Below are positions 1-7,870 of a DNA stretch of 14,252 nucleotides, piece by piece (within the stretch, counting starts at the first letter, position 1; each line of letters begins with the position of its first letter). This stretch comes from an uncultured Bacteroidota bacterium (lineage in GTDB: Bacteria > Bacteroidota > Bacteroidia > Chitinophagales > Saprospiraceae). The position numbers and the translations under genes were made by a program. Below the pieces are notes generated by a model. That model was not told the DNA's origin and ran no database searches. It saw nothing but the letters and a program-made list of their open reading frames with translations. The stretch lies in the NCBI GenBank assembly GCA_937876435.1, contig CALEIL010000304.1, positions 1 to 14,252 on the forward strand. The letters run 5' to 3'.

Positions 1-76
1 GAAAACGTGAGAGTGAGAATGAAGGATGGATATACCCCAAATCAGAATTTAGAATTCGCATTTCAAAATTGCAGAA

Positions 77-430
77 CTACCAAATCTTCTCCACTTCCTG
101 AATGGTTTTCATATCCAATTCTCCGGACCATCTTTGAAGTTGTTTCCGGGCTTTGATCTTGACGTCATCGTTGATATACGCGCTGATGGTCACCAGAGCA
201 AACGAGAGAATTCCTATATCATCCGTGTATCCTATAAACGGTGTGACATCCACGATGGTATCAATCGGGGTCAACAGATATCCCAACGAACCCAGAATTA
301 TGTTTTTTGCCCATCTGGGCGTGTTGGGGTTATTGTAAGCGTGATATTGTAAAAGGGCCATATAGGCCAGTTTATAGCCCAGTTGCTTCAATTTCGTTTT
401 GACAAAGGTTATTACGTTGCGTTTCCGCAT
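77..430 (-). CDS. YkvA/DUF1232 family small membrane-associated protein
   Basis: This 117-residue protein matches the YkvA (DUF1232) family. The family core is visible: a PRWAKNIILGSLGYLL stretch, then a hydrophobic segment with the typical LTPIDTIVDVTPFIGYTDD pattern (proline-isoleucine-aspartate, then glycine-tyrosine-x-aspartate-aspartate) and a helix ending in KARKQLQRW. The family function is unknown; these proteins are small and probably membrane-associated. I chose the ATG at 428-430 (MRKRN...). The open frame extends 19 codons upstream to a TTG at 487, but those residues do not look like family sequence and there is no clear ribosome binding site for either start. The stop is TAG at 77-79. 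It lies on the same strand as the deacetylase gene upstream but 335 bp away, so it is probably transcribed separately. Family assignment is confident; function is not. Confidence 0.85.
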   Translation of the reverse strand: MRKRNVITFVKTKLKQLGYKLAYMALLQYHAYNNPNTPRWAKNIILGSLGYLLTPIDTIVDVTPFIGYTDDIGILSFALVTISAYINDDVKIKARKQLQRWSGELDMKTIQEVEKIW

Positions 431-765
431 AATTTTGTTTTTTGGTATTTCAAAAAGTGAACGGAACGGGAAGCCATTTAGTTTCAAGATTGGTCATAAA
501 TGTTCAGGAAAGCAGGACGCAGGCGGAGGGCGTAAAGAGAACTTCCCTTCAGATATTCTTTCGAGGCCTTAAGATCACCTGAACTTTAGCTAGTGCACGA
601 AAATCTAAATACATATCATGTTTTTCTTCATCTTTTTTGACATCTCATCGTTGCTCCTCCGTTATATAACCCCGGCTATACCGCGGTCGTCGCGCCTTGA
701 TCTGTCAAAAAATATTTTAAAAAACATTGATAGCTACTTAAATTTCCGCACACTAGTTTTATTTA
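431..765. other. gene-free spacer, nothing recognised
   Basis: This 335-bp stretch lies between two minus-strand genes. I see no RNA gene, no convincing promoter and no T-tailed hairpin. Small open frames here, including one at 618-893, have no coding character and partly run antisense to the end of the deacetylase gene. The part nearest the deacetylase stop is AT-rich (T and A runs around 711-724) without a stable stem. Confidence 0.4.
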
Positions 766-1416
766 CTACGCCGTCTGAAAAGCTTCGACCATATATTCCC
801 GGGATCGGGGAAGGGGATCAAAACGGTAACCTAGACCTGAAAAATGTTCCAGTACCCGTGGCAGGACATAAAGCAAACGGTTTGCTGCCTTGATGCTGTC
901 GTGAAATACTACGATGGAACCATCTATTGCATTTTTCAATACATTGTCCAGGCATTTGTCAGGTGAAAGAGTAGTATCAAAATCACCGCTCAATACGGAC
1001 CACATGATTATCTGAAAATGGCGTTGAATATGGGGAACCTGGGATGGTTTGATCCTGCCATAGGGCGGACGAAACAAGGTAGTACCAGCCAGAGACGCCG
1101 CCCGTTTTACATTTTTAAAATATTCCAGATTGTCCGTTGCCCATCCATTCAAATGATTGTAGGTATGGCTGCCGATCCCTTGTTTGCGTTCCTGAAGTAT
1201 CTTAAATGTATCCGGGAATTTTTCTATATTTTCTCCTACACAAAAGAAAGTCCCCGATGCTTTGAATTTATCCAGGATATTCAACACCTGGGGTGTAATT
1301 TCCGGATGTGGACCATCGTCAAAGGTCAGATATATCGTTCGTTTACCCGTGGGCGAATCCCAGGTCAATTGGGGCAGAAATTCTTTTACGAATCCGGGTG
1401 TCTTGATCAAATACAT
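766..1416 (-). CDS. polysaccharide deacetylase (NodB domain, CE4-type)
   Basis: This 216-residue protein is almost entirely one NodB homology domain (carbohydrate esterase family 4), which removes N- or O-acetyl groups from cell-wall or exopolysaccharides using a divalent metal. All main motifs are visible: TFDDGPH at about 31-37 (catalytic and metal-binding aspartates 33/34), SHTYNH at 83-88 with the metal-binding histidine pair H84/H88, RPPYG at 116-120, MWSVLSGDFD at 138-147, and IVVFHDS at 168-174 near the C-terminus. The length is that of the short single-domain version common in Bacteroidota. No signal peptide is evident, although the first 20 residues (MYLIKTPGFVKEFLPQLTWD) are typical of this subgroup, so cellular location is uncertain. 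The start is ATG at 1414-1416 and the stop is TAG. It is divergent from gltX with 129 bp between starts. Substrate (chitooligosaccharide, peptidoglycan or other) cannot be told. Confidence 0.93.
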   Translation of the reverse strand: MYLIKTPGFVKEFLPQLTWDSPTGKRTIYLTFDDGPHPEITPQVLNILDKFKASGTFFCVGENIEKFPDTFKILQERKQGIGSHTYNHLNGWATDNLEYFKNVKRAASLAGTTLFRPPYGRIKPSQVPHIQRHFQIIMWSVLSGDFDTTLSPDKCLDNVLKNAIDGSIVVFHDSIKAANRLLYVLPRVLEHFSGLGYRFDPLPRSREYMVEAFQTA

Positions 1417-1449
1417 TTTTATCGCATTAGGGATGGGAGAATAATTTCA

Positions 1450-1457
1450 TACATTTG
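1450..1457 (+). promoter_or_regulatory. candidate -7 element of a gltX promoter
   Basis: TACATTTG fits the Bacteroidota -7 consensus TAnnTTTG exactly. It lies 88 bp before the gltX ATG, in the divergent spacer. No good -33 TTG is present at the expected 19-21 bp distance, so the assignment is tentative. The implied leader contains a small hairpin at 1471-1490 (arms CACGT and ACGTG, extended by two A-T pairs after one mismatch, loop AAAG) of unknown meaning. Confidence 0.35.
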
Positions 1458-1545
1458 TGACCAATATGATCACGTCATAAAGATAACGTGTAGAAGCTAC
1501 ATATTAAATAAAAAAATAATATTTAACACAATAAAATTTGGACCT

Positions 1546-3084
1546 ATGGCAACAGACAAAAAAGTGAGGGTTCGGTTTGCTCCCAGCCCTACGGGAGCTC
1601 TGCACATTGGGGGTATACGAACCGCTTTGTACAATTATCTGTTTGCAAAAAAAAGTGAAGGAGATTTTATCCTGAGGATTGAGGATACGGATCAAAACCG
1701 CAAAATGGACGGAGCGGAAGAATATATCTTAAATAGTCTGCACTGGCTGGGGCTGGTTCCCGATGAGGGGCCTGAACAAGGAGGTCCCTACGGGCCTTAT
1801 CGTCAATCCGAACGAAAGGATTTGTACGGACAGTTTGCCAGATTGTTGCTGGATGAGGGCTATGCCTACATCGCCTTTGATACGGAGGCTGAACTCGATG
1901 ACATTAGAAAGAAATACGAAGCCCGGAAACTGACATTCAAATACGATGCTTCCGTTCGGCATCGGCTCCAAAATAGCCTTCACCTGTCATCGGATGAAGT
2001 CAACAAAAAAATCGAAGCCGGCGAACCTTATGTGATCCGTATGTTGGTACCGGAAGATGAGGAGGTCACCTTTTTTGATATCGTCCGTGATAGGGTCACG
2101 TTTGATACCAATGAACTGGATGACAAAGTCATTCTGAAAGCAGATGGTATGCCTACGTACCATCTGGCCAATATCGTGGATGATTATCATATGAAGATCA
2201 GCCACGTGATCCGGGGAGAAGAATGGATCTCCAGTACGGCGCACCACGTGCTTTTGTATCAAATGCTCGGATGGGAGGATCATATCCCGGAATTTGTTCA
2301 TTTACCTCTCATCCTCAAACCGGGGGGAGGAGGAAAACTGAGTAAAAGAGATGGGGCGAAGATGAATATTCCCGTATTCCCTATTCAATGGACGGATGAA
2401 GAGTCTGGTGCTACGTTTCAGGGTTTTAGGGAAGAAGGCTATTTACCGGCCGCTACCTTGAATTTTTTAGCACTGCTCGGTTGGTCACCTGGAAATGACC
2501 GGGAAATATTTAACATGGAAGAACTGACGAACGCTTTCATGTTGAGCCAGATCATCAAAAGTGGCGCCCGGTTTGATATTGACAAAGCCAGATGGTTCAA
2601 CCAGCAGTATCTGATCAAATCCGACGTGTCGGAATTACTCCAGTATATAGAAAAGAATTTTCCGGAACTTTACAAACTGGCTGACCGTTCATATCTGGAG
2701 AAAGTGATTCCGTTGTTTCTTGAAAGGATCCATCAGATACCGGAAATTGCTGAACAGGCGAGCTATTTTTTCTCAGAATGGCCGGAATATGACAAGGCTC
2801 AGATTCTGAAAAAGTATAAAACCGGGGATCATGAGTTGTACCGGGATCTGTTTGCTGCTTTCAGTTCGGTGGATCCTTTTGAAAAGGACAGACTCAAAGC
2901 AGTCGTTGAAGAATTTGTAGCAGCCCGGAACACGAAATACGGGGTTGTATTGCCCATTCTCCGTCTGGCGGTGGCTGGTGTTCTGCAGGGTCCGGACTTA
3001 TTTGCCATGATGGAGGTCCTGGGTAAATCCGTGGTAATGCAACGATTGGAGAAGGCATTGGTATCATTTCCTGAGATAAAATAA
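1546..3084 (+). CDS. gltX: glutamyl-tRNA synthetase
   Basis: This 512-residue class I aminoacyl-tRNA synthetase charges tRNA-Glu (or tRNA-Glu/Gln) with glutamate in the cytosol. The Rossmann-fold signature FAPSPTGALHIGG (11-23) contains the HIGH-type ATP motif, followed by the family's RTALYNYLFA. LRIEDTD (43-49) and the glutamate-site region follow, and KLSKRDG (264-270) is the KMSKS-equivalent loop. The C-terminal half is the helical anticodon-binding region. Length is normal for the family. The start is ATG at 1546 (MATDKKVRVRFAPSP), because the open frame continues 176 codons further upstream only as an antisense shadow of the deacetylase gene. The insertion PVFPIQWTDEESGATFQGF after KLSKRDG resembles Bacteroidota GluRS as I recall it. 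The stop is TAA, and a small gene starts 6 nt later, so the two are probably one transcript. Confidence 0.97.
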   Translation: MATDKKVRVRFAPSPTGALHIGGIRTALYNYLFAKKSEGDFILRIEDTDQNRKMDGAEEYILNSLHWLGLVPDEGPEQGGPYGPYRQSERKDLYGQFARLLLDEGYAYIAFDTEAELDDIRKKYEARKLTFKYDASVRHRLQNSLHLSSDEVNKKIEAGEPYVIRMLVPEDEEVTFFDIVRDRVTFDTNELDDKVILKADGMPTYHLANIVDDYHMKISHVIRGEEWISSTAHHVLLYQMLGWEDHIPEFVHLPLILKPGGGGKLSKRDGAKMNIPVFPIQWTDEESGATFQGFREEGYLPAATLNFLALLGWSPGNDREIFNMEELTNAFMLSQIIKSGARFDIDKARWFNQQYLIKSDVSELLQYIEKNFPELYKLADRSYLEKVIPLFLERIHQIPEIAEQASYFFSEWPEYDKAQILKKYKTGDHELYRDLFAAFSSVDPFEKDRLKAVVEEFVAARNTKYGVVLPILRLAVAGVLQGPDLFAMMEVLGKSVVMQRLEKALVSFPEIK

Positions 3085-3090
3085 AAAGAT

Positions 3091-3309
3091 ATGTCAGAAA
3101 AAGGGGACAAGAAACAATCCGAAGATCCAAAAATCCATGATGATCTCAAAGGGTTCAATATACATATTGATGAGTTTGGGCAGGTGAAAACAACTTTGAG
3201 CCAGGAGGATCTCAACGCCTTTCTCAACGAAAGGGTGGAAGACAAAAAATTTTCACCCAGGGTGAAGAAACAATTGGAAAATTTGTACACCCGGCGCGAA
3301 GAGGAATAG
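3091..3309 (+). CDS. small charged protein of unknown function downstream of gltX
   Basis: This 72-residue protein is very hydrophilic: about half its residues are charged, with an acidic/lysine-rich N-terminus (MSEKGDKKQSEDPK), a central stretch GFNIHIDEFGQVKTTL, and a C-terminal helix with FLNERVEDKKFSPRVKKQLE. It has no signal peptide, membrane segment or cysteine. I do not recognise a family. The start ATG lies 6 nt after the gltX stop, so it is almost certainly translated from the same mRNA. The sequence has the composition of a real soluble protein and the antisense frames do not. A DNA-, RNA- or protein-binding helper role is possible but unsupported. Confidence 0.7.
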   Translation: MSEKGDKKQSEDPKIHDDLKGFNIHIDEFGQVKTTLSQEDLNAFLNERVEDKKFSPRVKKQLENLYTRREEE

Positions 3310-3604
3310 AAGAAGATATCGGCTGAATTTCAACATTTTGAATGGGTATATCACAGACTGTAAAAGGTTATACAATATAGCCTTGAAGAAATCTGAAAAG
3401 CGGATCCGATATATTCCATGGCCGCTAAGATGTGGGACTGAAACCGGATTTTATACCCCGGAAAACATGAAAAATACACCACATTTTGGTGCAATATGAG
3501 GTTTTATTCAGTCCAGAACGTGATATCTTAAAATTCATCTGGAATTTTCGTACTATGTAATATAAAAGTAATATTTTAGCGTCGAGTATAACCAAACCAA
3601 TTTA
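3310..3604. other. spacer with a possible folded RNA at 3435-3514
   Basis: No gene is seen here. An 80-nt part has nested complementary arms. GGACTGAA at 3435-3442 pairs with TTCAGTCC at 3507-3514 (8 bp), and ACC/GGT pairs continue after a TTTA bulge. Inside are two small hairpins: CCGG/CCGG (3444-3447 with 3458-3461) and CACCA/TGGTG (3477-3481 with 3487-3491). The layout resembles a three-way junction. No T tract follows it, so it is not a standard intrinsic terminator. It could be a 3' structure of the gltX transcript or part of the ompA-like leader. Confidence 0.35.
3572..3579 (+). promoter_or_regulatory. weak candidate -7 element for the OmpA-family gene
   Basis: TATTTTAG differs from TAnnTTTG at one position. 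A TTCG about 21 bp upstream (3547-3550) is a one-mismatch version of the -33 TTTG. The distance to the GTG start is about 46 bp, which is sensible for a promoter. Both boxes are imperfect in an AT-rich context, so chance is a real alternative. Confidence 0.25.
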
Positions 3605-3625
3605 TTGATAATAAAAAAATTTACC

Positions 3626-4522
3626 GTGAAAACCAATTTACTATTATGTATTGTCCTGGTTGCTGCGATGTCGATGACGTCATGTGTGAGCAAGAAAAAA
3701 TACACAGCACTCGAGGAACAACTAAAACAAGAGAAACTTGACTGCGAGCAGGAGATTGCCTCAATTTTGGCACAAAAGGAAGACGTCGACAGACGCCTTG
3801 TGGATTTGAATTCCCAGTTGACTCAATCAAGAGCAGCAGCTACAAGTAATCAGGATCGTGTAAAAGAATTACAGGATGAAATTGCTTACCTGAAAAAAAC
3901 GAACACCAACCTGCTCGGCAGATTGGAAGAACTTTCAGTTCTGAGCAGAACAGGTGCTGAGAGTATCAAGCAATCACTTGATGCCCTTGACAGACAGGGA
4001 AAATACATCCAGGATCTTAATACGACTATGCGAAGAAAAGATTCATTGAATCTGGTTCTTGTACAGAAATTGAAAAGATCTTTGTCTGATGTGAATGATG
4101 AGGATGTCAATGTAGAGGTTAAAAAAGGTGTAGTTTACATTTCATTGTCTGACAAATTATTGTTCAGAAGTGGAAGTACCGCCATAACTGCCGAAGCCAA
4201 CGCGGTATTGGGCAAAATCGCAAAAATCGTAAATGATCATTCCGAGTTTGACATCCTCGTAGAAGGACATACCGATTCAGTTCCGATTTCCAACAATTGC
4301 ATCAAAGACAACTGGGATTTGAGTGTGCTTCGTGCCACTTCGATCGTCAGAGATCTTCAGGACAAACACGGTGTAGCTCCACAAAGGATGACCGCAGGTG
4401 GCCGTTCAGAATTTATCGAAAAGGCTACCAACGATACGGCCGATGGACGGGCGTTGAATCGTCGTACAGAAATTATTGTATTGCCCAAACTGGATCAATA
4501 CTTTAGCTTGATGGCTCCTTAA
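3626..4522 (+). CDS. OmpA-family lipoprotein with coiled coil
   Basis: This protein of about 298 residues is probably an outer-membrane lipoprotein that links the membrane to peptidoglycan. It begins MKTNLLLCIVLVAAMSMTSC, a lipoprotein signal ending at a candidate lipidated cysteine (residue 20). That cysteine is followed by VSKKKYTALEEQ, the usual CxxKKKY start of this Bacteroidota group. A long charged, heptad-like coiled coil follows (about 25-135). The C-terminal OmpA domain (about 180-290) shows LLFRSGSTAIT, the peptidoglycan-binding pattern VEGHTDSVPI, NWDLSVLRATSIVRDL, RMTAGGRSE, and DGRALNRRTEI with the family arginines. I chose GTG at 3626. The frame also opens at TTG 3605, but MIIKKFTV before the signal is less natural, and the sequence upstream is A-rich rather than Shine-Dalgarno-like. 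The stop TAA is followed by an intrinsic terminator. Confidence 0.92.
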   Translation: MKTNLLLCIVLVAAMSMTSCVSKKKYTALEEQLKQEKLDCEQEIASILAQKEDVDRRLVDLNSQLTQSRAAATSNQDRVKELQDEIAYLKKTNTNLLGRLEELSVLSRTGAESIKQSLDALDRQGKYIQDLNTTMRRKDSLNLVLVQKLKRSLSDVNDEDVNVEVKKGVVYISLSDKLLFRSGSTAITAEANAVLGKIAKIVNDHSEFDILVEGHTDSVPISNNCIKDNWDLSVLRATSIVRDLQDKHGVAPQRMTAGGRSEFIEKATNDTADGRALNRRTEIIVLPKLDQYFSLMAP

Positions 4523-4557
4523 AGGAGATTTATTTTCAATAGCTAAAATTATGAAGA

Positions 4558-4593
4558 ACGGATCGCTTGAGTTAAAAGCGGTCCGTTTTTTTT
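4558..4593 (+). terminator. intrinsic terminator of the OmpA-family gene
   Basis: ACGGATCGCT (4558-4567) pairs with AGCGGTCCGT (4577-4586), ten pairs including one G-T wobble. The loop is 9 nt and the second arm runs into eight T residues (4586-4593). It lies 36 nt after the plus-strand stop. The convergent giant gene ends at 4604, so transcripts from both sides meet here. Read on the minus strand the stem lacks a T tail, so strong activity is expected only in the plus direction. Confidence 0.88.
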
Positions 4594-4603
4594 GCATTAG
4601 AGT

Positions 4604-7600
4604 TCAACGCAATAGTAGAATTTCACCCAGTGCAGAAAATTCCTGGCCTTCCAGTTTCCAGGATATTTTATACAAATAGAGCCCCGTATCTACGATGCTG
4701 TTATTTGCTGTTCCATCCCAACTGATCGATCCATTTTTGATTTCAGGCCTGGCTTGGTAACTGATCAGTTCTCCCCATTTGTTGAAAATCTTCAATTCAA
4801 TCTTCTGACTTTTGTGTGGCAGATAAGCGGTCCAGATGTCGTTCATCCCATCCTGGTTAGGTGAAAAAACATTTGGAAAAAATGTGGAGTTGGTTTTATC
4901 CAAAACAGGGGGTTCTCTGACGTTTGAATGACACGAATCAGAGATGTTGAGTGGGATAGTTACAGAGCAAAGTGGGTGGTCTTGATAAGAAATTACCAGA
5001 ACATTATTGGGTTCCTGATCTGTGTAAGGCCCAACCGGCATTTTGCCATTTCCCTCTATGGCGTCGATTAGCTCGTTGTCCTGAAACACGTATAATAGAG
5101 AATGAGAGGATTCGAATTCATTGAATATCAGGTAGTATATCTCGCGCTGACCCATATCATTCTCTACGCAGGAATCAACCACATGGATGGATATTTCGCA
5201 TTCTTCTGAACAAGCGAGCGGAGGATCAACCGCCAGGATAGACTGACAGGAAGTGTTTTTATCGTCCGTGATGGTCCATGTCCGCGATCCGTCACCGATC
5301 GGGAAAGGTCCCATGCGGTAGGGGCTGTCGTAGCTTCCTGCCAACAGGCCATCGTCCGATGTCCAGTTTTCTGACACGTTTTGCCCCTCGACGCGAAGAT
5401 CGAATGTGAACAGATCATCGGTAGGATCCATCGGACTACCGTTGTCGTCGCAGAGGATATTGGAGACGAAGGTTTTTAGGTCGCATTCTTCGGAACAGGT
5501 GAGCGGAGGATCGATCGACAGGGTAGATTGACAGTCGGGATCATCAGCATCCCCCACGGTGATCGCTCGTTCACCTTCGCTTATGGGGAACGGTCCGAAT
5601 GAATAGCTGGTATTGTAAGCTCCGGACATTTGCCCGTCGGCTGCAGTCCAGGTGGTAGAGATATTGGTTCCGGAAACGGTCATTTCATAAGTAAATACAT
5701 CGTCGACAGGATCTGTCGGACTTCCGTTGTCATCGCAATTGACAGAATTGATTTTTGCTACGATTTCACACTGATGAGAACAGGTTTCCGGTGAATGTAT
5801 CGAGACCGCAGTCAGGCAAGTCAAGTCCTCGCTATCATGGATGCTCAGATGAACCGGTCCATTATTGATGGGAAAGGGACCCAAGTCGTACCAATTGCCG
5901 TACTGTCCAGACCAGTTGCGGTCGTCTGATACCCATTCCGAAGAGGTGTTGGAACCGGAAGCAATTAGGTCAATCTCGAAGATATCATCGGAAGGATCCG
6001 CAGGGCTTCCATTGTCCCCGCACTGCGTTTCGTGAACGATTTCGATTTCACATGGACATTCGGGAACCTTAGTGAATGCGGAACTGGAATTCGTGCACTG
6101 ATCGCTGGCGGTGTAGGTCCAGGTATAGGTCTGACCTCGAACCAGATCCGCGAGGTACACCGCTCCGGTTGTAGGATCGATCGCAACGGCAGGTTCGATG
6201 GTCCAGGTTCCGTCGCCGCTTGTTGCCGGATCCGGAACGGGCTGGTAATATTCATCTGTACATTCTAGCAGAGGTAGGTCAAAGTCGGTGACCGGTAAAG
6301 GAAGTATTTCTAAATCAACAGTTTCGGTTTCCGCACATTCATCCGCCGGTTCAAAATCCAGTGTAGCCCATCCTACGTCCAGTGTGGCAGGGTTGACCGA
6401 AGTCAGGTATTCACCTGCCATAGTCCAGACACCCGGGATACCTCCCGGCATTTCCGGAAGCACATAGGGTGCGTCCTCTCTGCACAGATCCGGTAATAGT
6501 GGAAGGTAACCGACTGCCGGACTGCGGATGTCGATCGACACCTCCGTATTTCCGAATCCTTCCGATACGGTACAAGCATATTCATTGGAGACGGATTGAA
6601 TCAGGTATTGATCCGCCGCCGGAAGGTTGAATGGATGGACTCCATCGCCGTCAAGTTCAAGCTCATGATCGGAACTGCCGTCCGTCACGATGACCTGGAA
6701 AGTTTGCCCGTACGTGCTGGACAGTTCCACCTGCAGCATAACATCTTCCCCTTCGCAAATCGCACAATCCTGGTCTGGATCACACGCCAGTACGATTCCA
6801 CTGGCATCAGGTGCCGGATGGGTAATCAGCAAAATTTCCTCCATTACCGATGGTCGGCCACCGCGGATATTGGCCACGTACAGGCTTCTTTCTGCCACCA
6901 TCCCATTGGTCGGGGTAGGGAAAAGAACTCGTGGTGGAATTAACGTGGTGCCGAAGTGAATGGGTGATCCGGATGGATCATCATACCAGGCTGTATAGCC
7001 ACTGCCATTGGTCACCGTGAACCCTTCCGGTGTCGATGTATCGTTTTCGCAAATGGCCACGCTTTCCCGGTTAAGGTTGGGTGCTGGCGTAGGCGGAAAC
7101 TGATGGAATTCCGGCCTGCAGCCTGATGCATTGCCGTAGTATACTGAATTGCCGCTACCTCGGATGTATGCGCCGTTACCGCCGGATAATCTTTCTGGTT
7201 CGTAGGTGATGTCGTAGCTGCAACTCCCCAGTTGGATTTCAATGTTTCGTACACAGGCTGAACAGGAATTGCCAAACATGGAACTGGAAAACCCATCGGA
7301 GAAATTGCCAAATAGGACAAATACGGTACCTTCGCCACACAGACCCGACAGTGAACCAGTGAATCCAGGATCCCACTGAACAAAGGCCATAACATTGGAA
7401 TTCGGGGGAATCACACCATTGTAGGGAACGGCGAATGGATCGAGGAAAATCTCACTTCCGCAGCCGGCGAGCTGGTTCAAATCAGCTATTGCTGTAGGAT
7501 TGGAAGCCCACTGATCCGATACGTAGGGATTGCTCGTTACATTGACCTGAATGGAAGGTGATCCACTTTGAATGGTAAGTGGAGCGGAACCTGTGTGGAA

Positions 7601-7780
7601 AATAATGTACTCGTCCGGTTCATAGGCCGTGCAGGCATCGATCAGTATCCGGTCCAAAGTAGGAGTGGAACTACCGCAGCTTCCGGAGTTCCATTCGCTT
7701 TGACACAAAACGCCACCATTTGCCATCATAAATAAGGCAATCCACCAGTTTTTAGTCAAAACAAGCCATGGTCGTTTCAT
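4604..7780 (-). CDS. giant secreted multidomain protein with T9SS type B sorting domain
   Basis: This 1058-residue protein is probably exported through Sec and the type IX secretion system to the cell surface or medium. The N-terminus MKRPWLVLTKNWWIALFMMANGGVLCQ is a signal peptide. The first 200 residues (LDRILIDACTAYEPDEYIIFHTG and onward) resemble the lamin-tail-like region often seen at the start of Bacteroidota secreted proteins. A central region of Ig-like character follows (about 240-570), then four tandem cysteine-bracketed repeats (577-950), listed separately. The end (about 965-1058) is the gliding-motility-associated C-terminal domain: FFPNVFSPNQDGMNDIW, LKIFNKWGELI, WDGTANNSIVDTGLYLYKI, ending GEILLLR. 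The start is ATG at 7780, although the frame extends to a TTG at 7789. No enzyme domain is visible, so adhesion or surface matrix is an inference. Stop TGA; convergent with the OmpA-family gene. Confidence 0.9.
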   Translation of the reverse strand: MKRPWLVLTKNWWIALFMMANGGVLCQSEWNSGSCGSSTPTLDRILIDACTAYEPDEYIIFHTGSAPLTIQSGSPSIQVNVTSNPYVSDQWASNPTAIADLNQLAGCGSEIFLDPFAVPYNGVIPPNSNVMAFVQWDPGFTGSLSGLCGEGTVFVLFGNFSDGFSSSMFGNSCSACVRNIEIQLGSCSYDITYEPERLSGGNGAYIRGSGNSVYYGNASGCRPEFHQFPPTPAPNLNRESVAICENDTSTPEGFTVTNGSGYTAWYDDPSGSPIHFGTTLIPPRVLFPTPTNGMVAERSLYVANIRGGRPSVMEEILLITHPAPDASGIVLACDPDQDCAICEGEDVMLQVELSSTYGQTFQVIVTDGSSDHELELDGDGVHPFNLPAADQYLIQSVSNEYACTVSEGFGNTEVSIDIRSPAVGYLPLLPDLCREDAPYVLPEMPGGIPGVWTMAGEYLTSVNPATLDVGWATLDFEPADECAETETVDLEILPLPVTDFDLPLLECTDEYYQPVPDPATSGDGTWTIEPAVAIDPTTGAVYLADLVRGQTYTWTYTASDQCTNSSSAFTKVPECPCEIEIVHETQCGDNGSPADPSDDIFEIDLIASGSNTSSEWVSDDRNWSGQYGNWYDLGPFPINNGPVHLSIHDSEDLTCLTAVSIHSPETCSHQCEIVAKINSVNCDDNGSPTDPVDDVFTYEMTVSGTNISTTWTAADGQMSGAYNTSYSFGPFPISEGERAITVGDADDPDCQSTLSIDPPLTCSEECDLKTFVSNILCDDNGSPMDPTDDLFTFDLRVEGQNVSENWTSDDGLLAGSYDSPYRMGPFPIGDGSRTWTITDDKNTSCQSILAVDPPLACSEECEISIHVVDSCVENDMGQREIYYLIFNEFESSHSLLYVFQDNELIDAIEGNGKMPVGPYTDQEPNNVLVISYQDHPLCSVTIPLNISDSCHSNVREPPVLDKTNSTFFPNVFSPNQDGMNDIWTAYLPHKSQKIELKIFNKWGELISYQARPEIKNGSISWDGTANNSIVDTGLYLYKISWKLEGQEFSALGEILLLR
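4931..6052 (-). repeat. four tandem ~95-residue protein repeats
   Basis: Counting from the ATG, units are residues 577-670, 671-765, 766-860 and 861-950 (DNA 6052-5771, 5770-5486, 5485-5201, 5200-4931). Each of the first three begins at a cysteine-acidic-hydrophobic step and contains CxDNGSPxDPxDDxF, a GxN(x)S tract, a tryptophan (SEW/TTW/ENW), a G-S/A-Y turn, GPFPI, and a closing C..(5-10)..C pair. Acidic DxDxG-like clusters could bind calcium, which is an inference. The fourth unit keeps the spacing and cysteines but has lost DNGSP and GPFPI. At DNA level the units have clearly diverged, so the duplication is not recent. Confidence 0.85.
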
Positions 7781-7870
7781 GGCGGTCAATTCTTAGGTCA
7801 ACAATTCTACTGATGCCTTTGAATTACATTAAGGGGCCATAATATGGGAATTTTTTTGGAACTGTAAAAA

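Noticed and set aside
618..893. A plus-strand 91-codon ORF
   Set aside because: Its second half is antisense to the deacetylase C-terminus, its first half is AT-rich spacer, and no domain or start signal is seen.
1018..1545. A 176-codon N-terminal extension of the GluRS frame
   Set aside because: It is antisense to the deacetylase gene, and the GluRS family sequence begins exactly at the ATG at 1546.
4931..6052. CRISPR-like array in the repeat-bearing part of the giant gene
   Set aside because: The period is about 285 bp, divergence is high and the repeats are in frame; they are protein modules, not short direct repeats with spacers.
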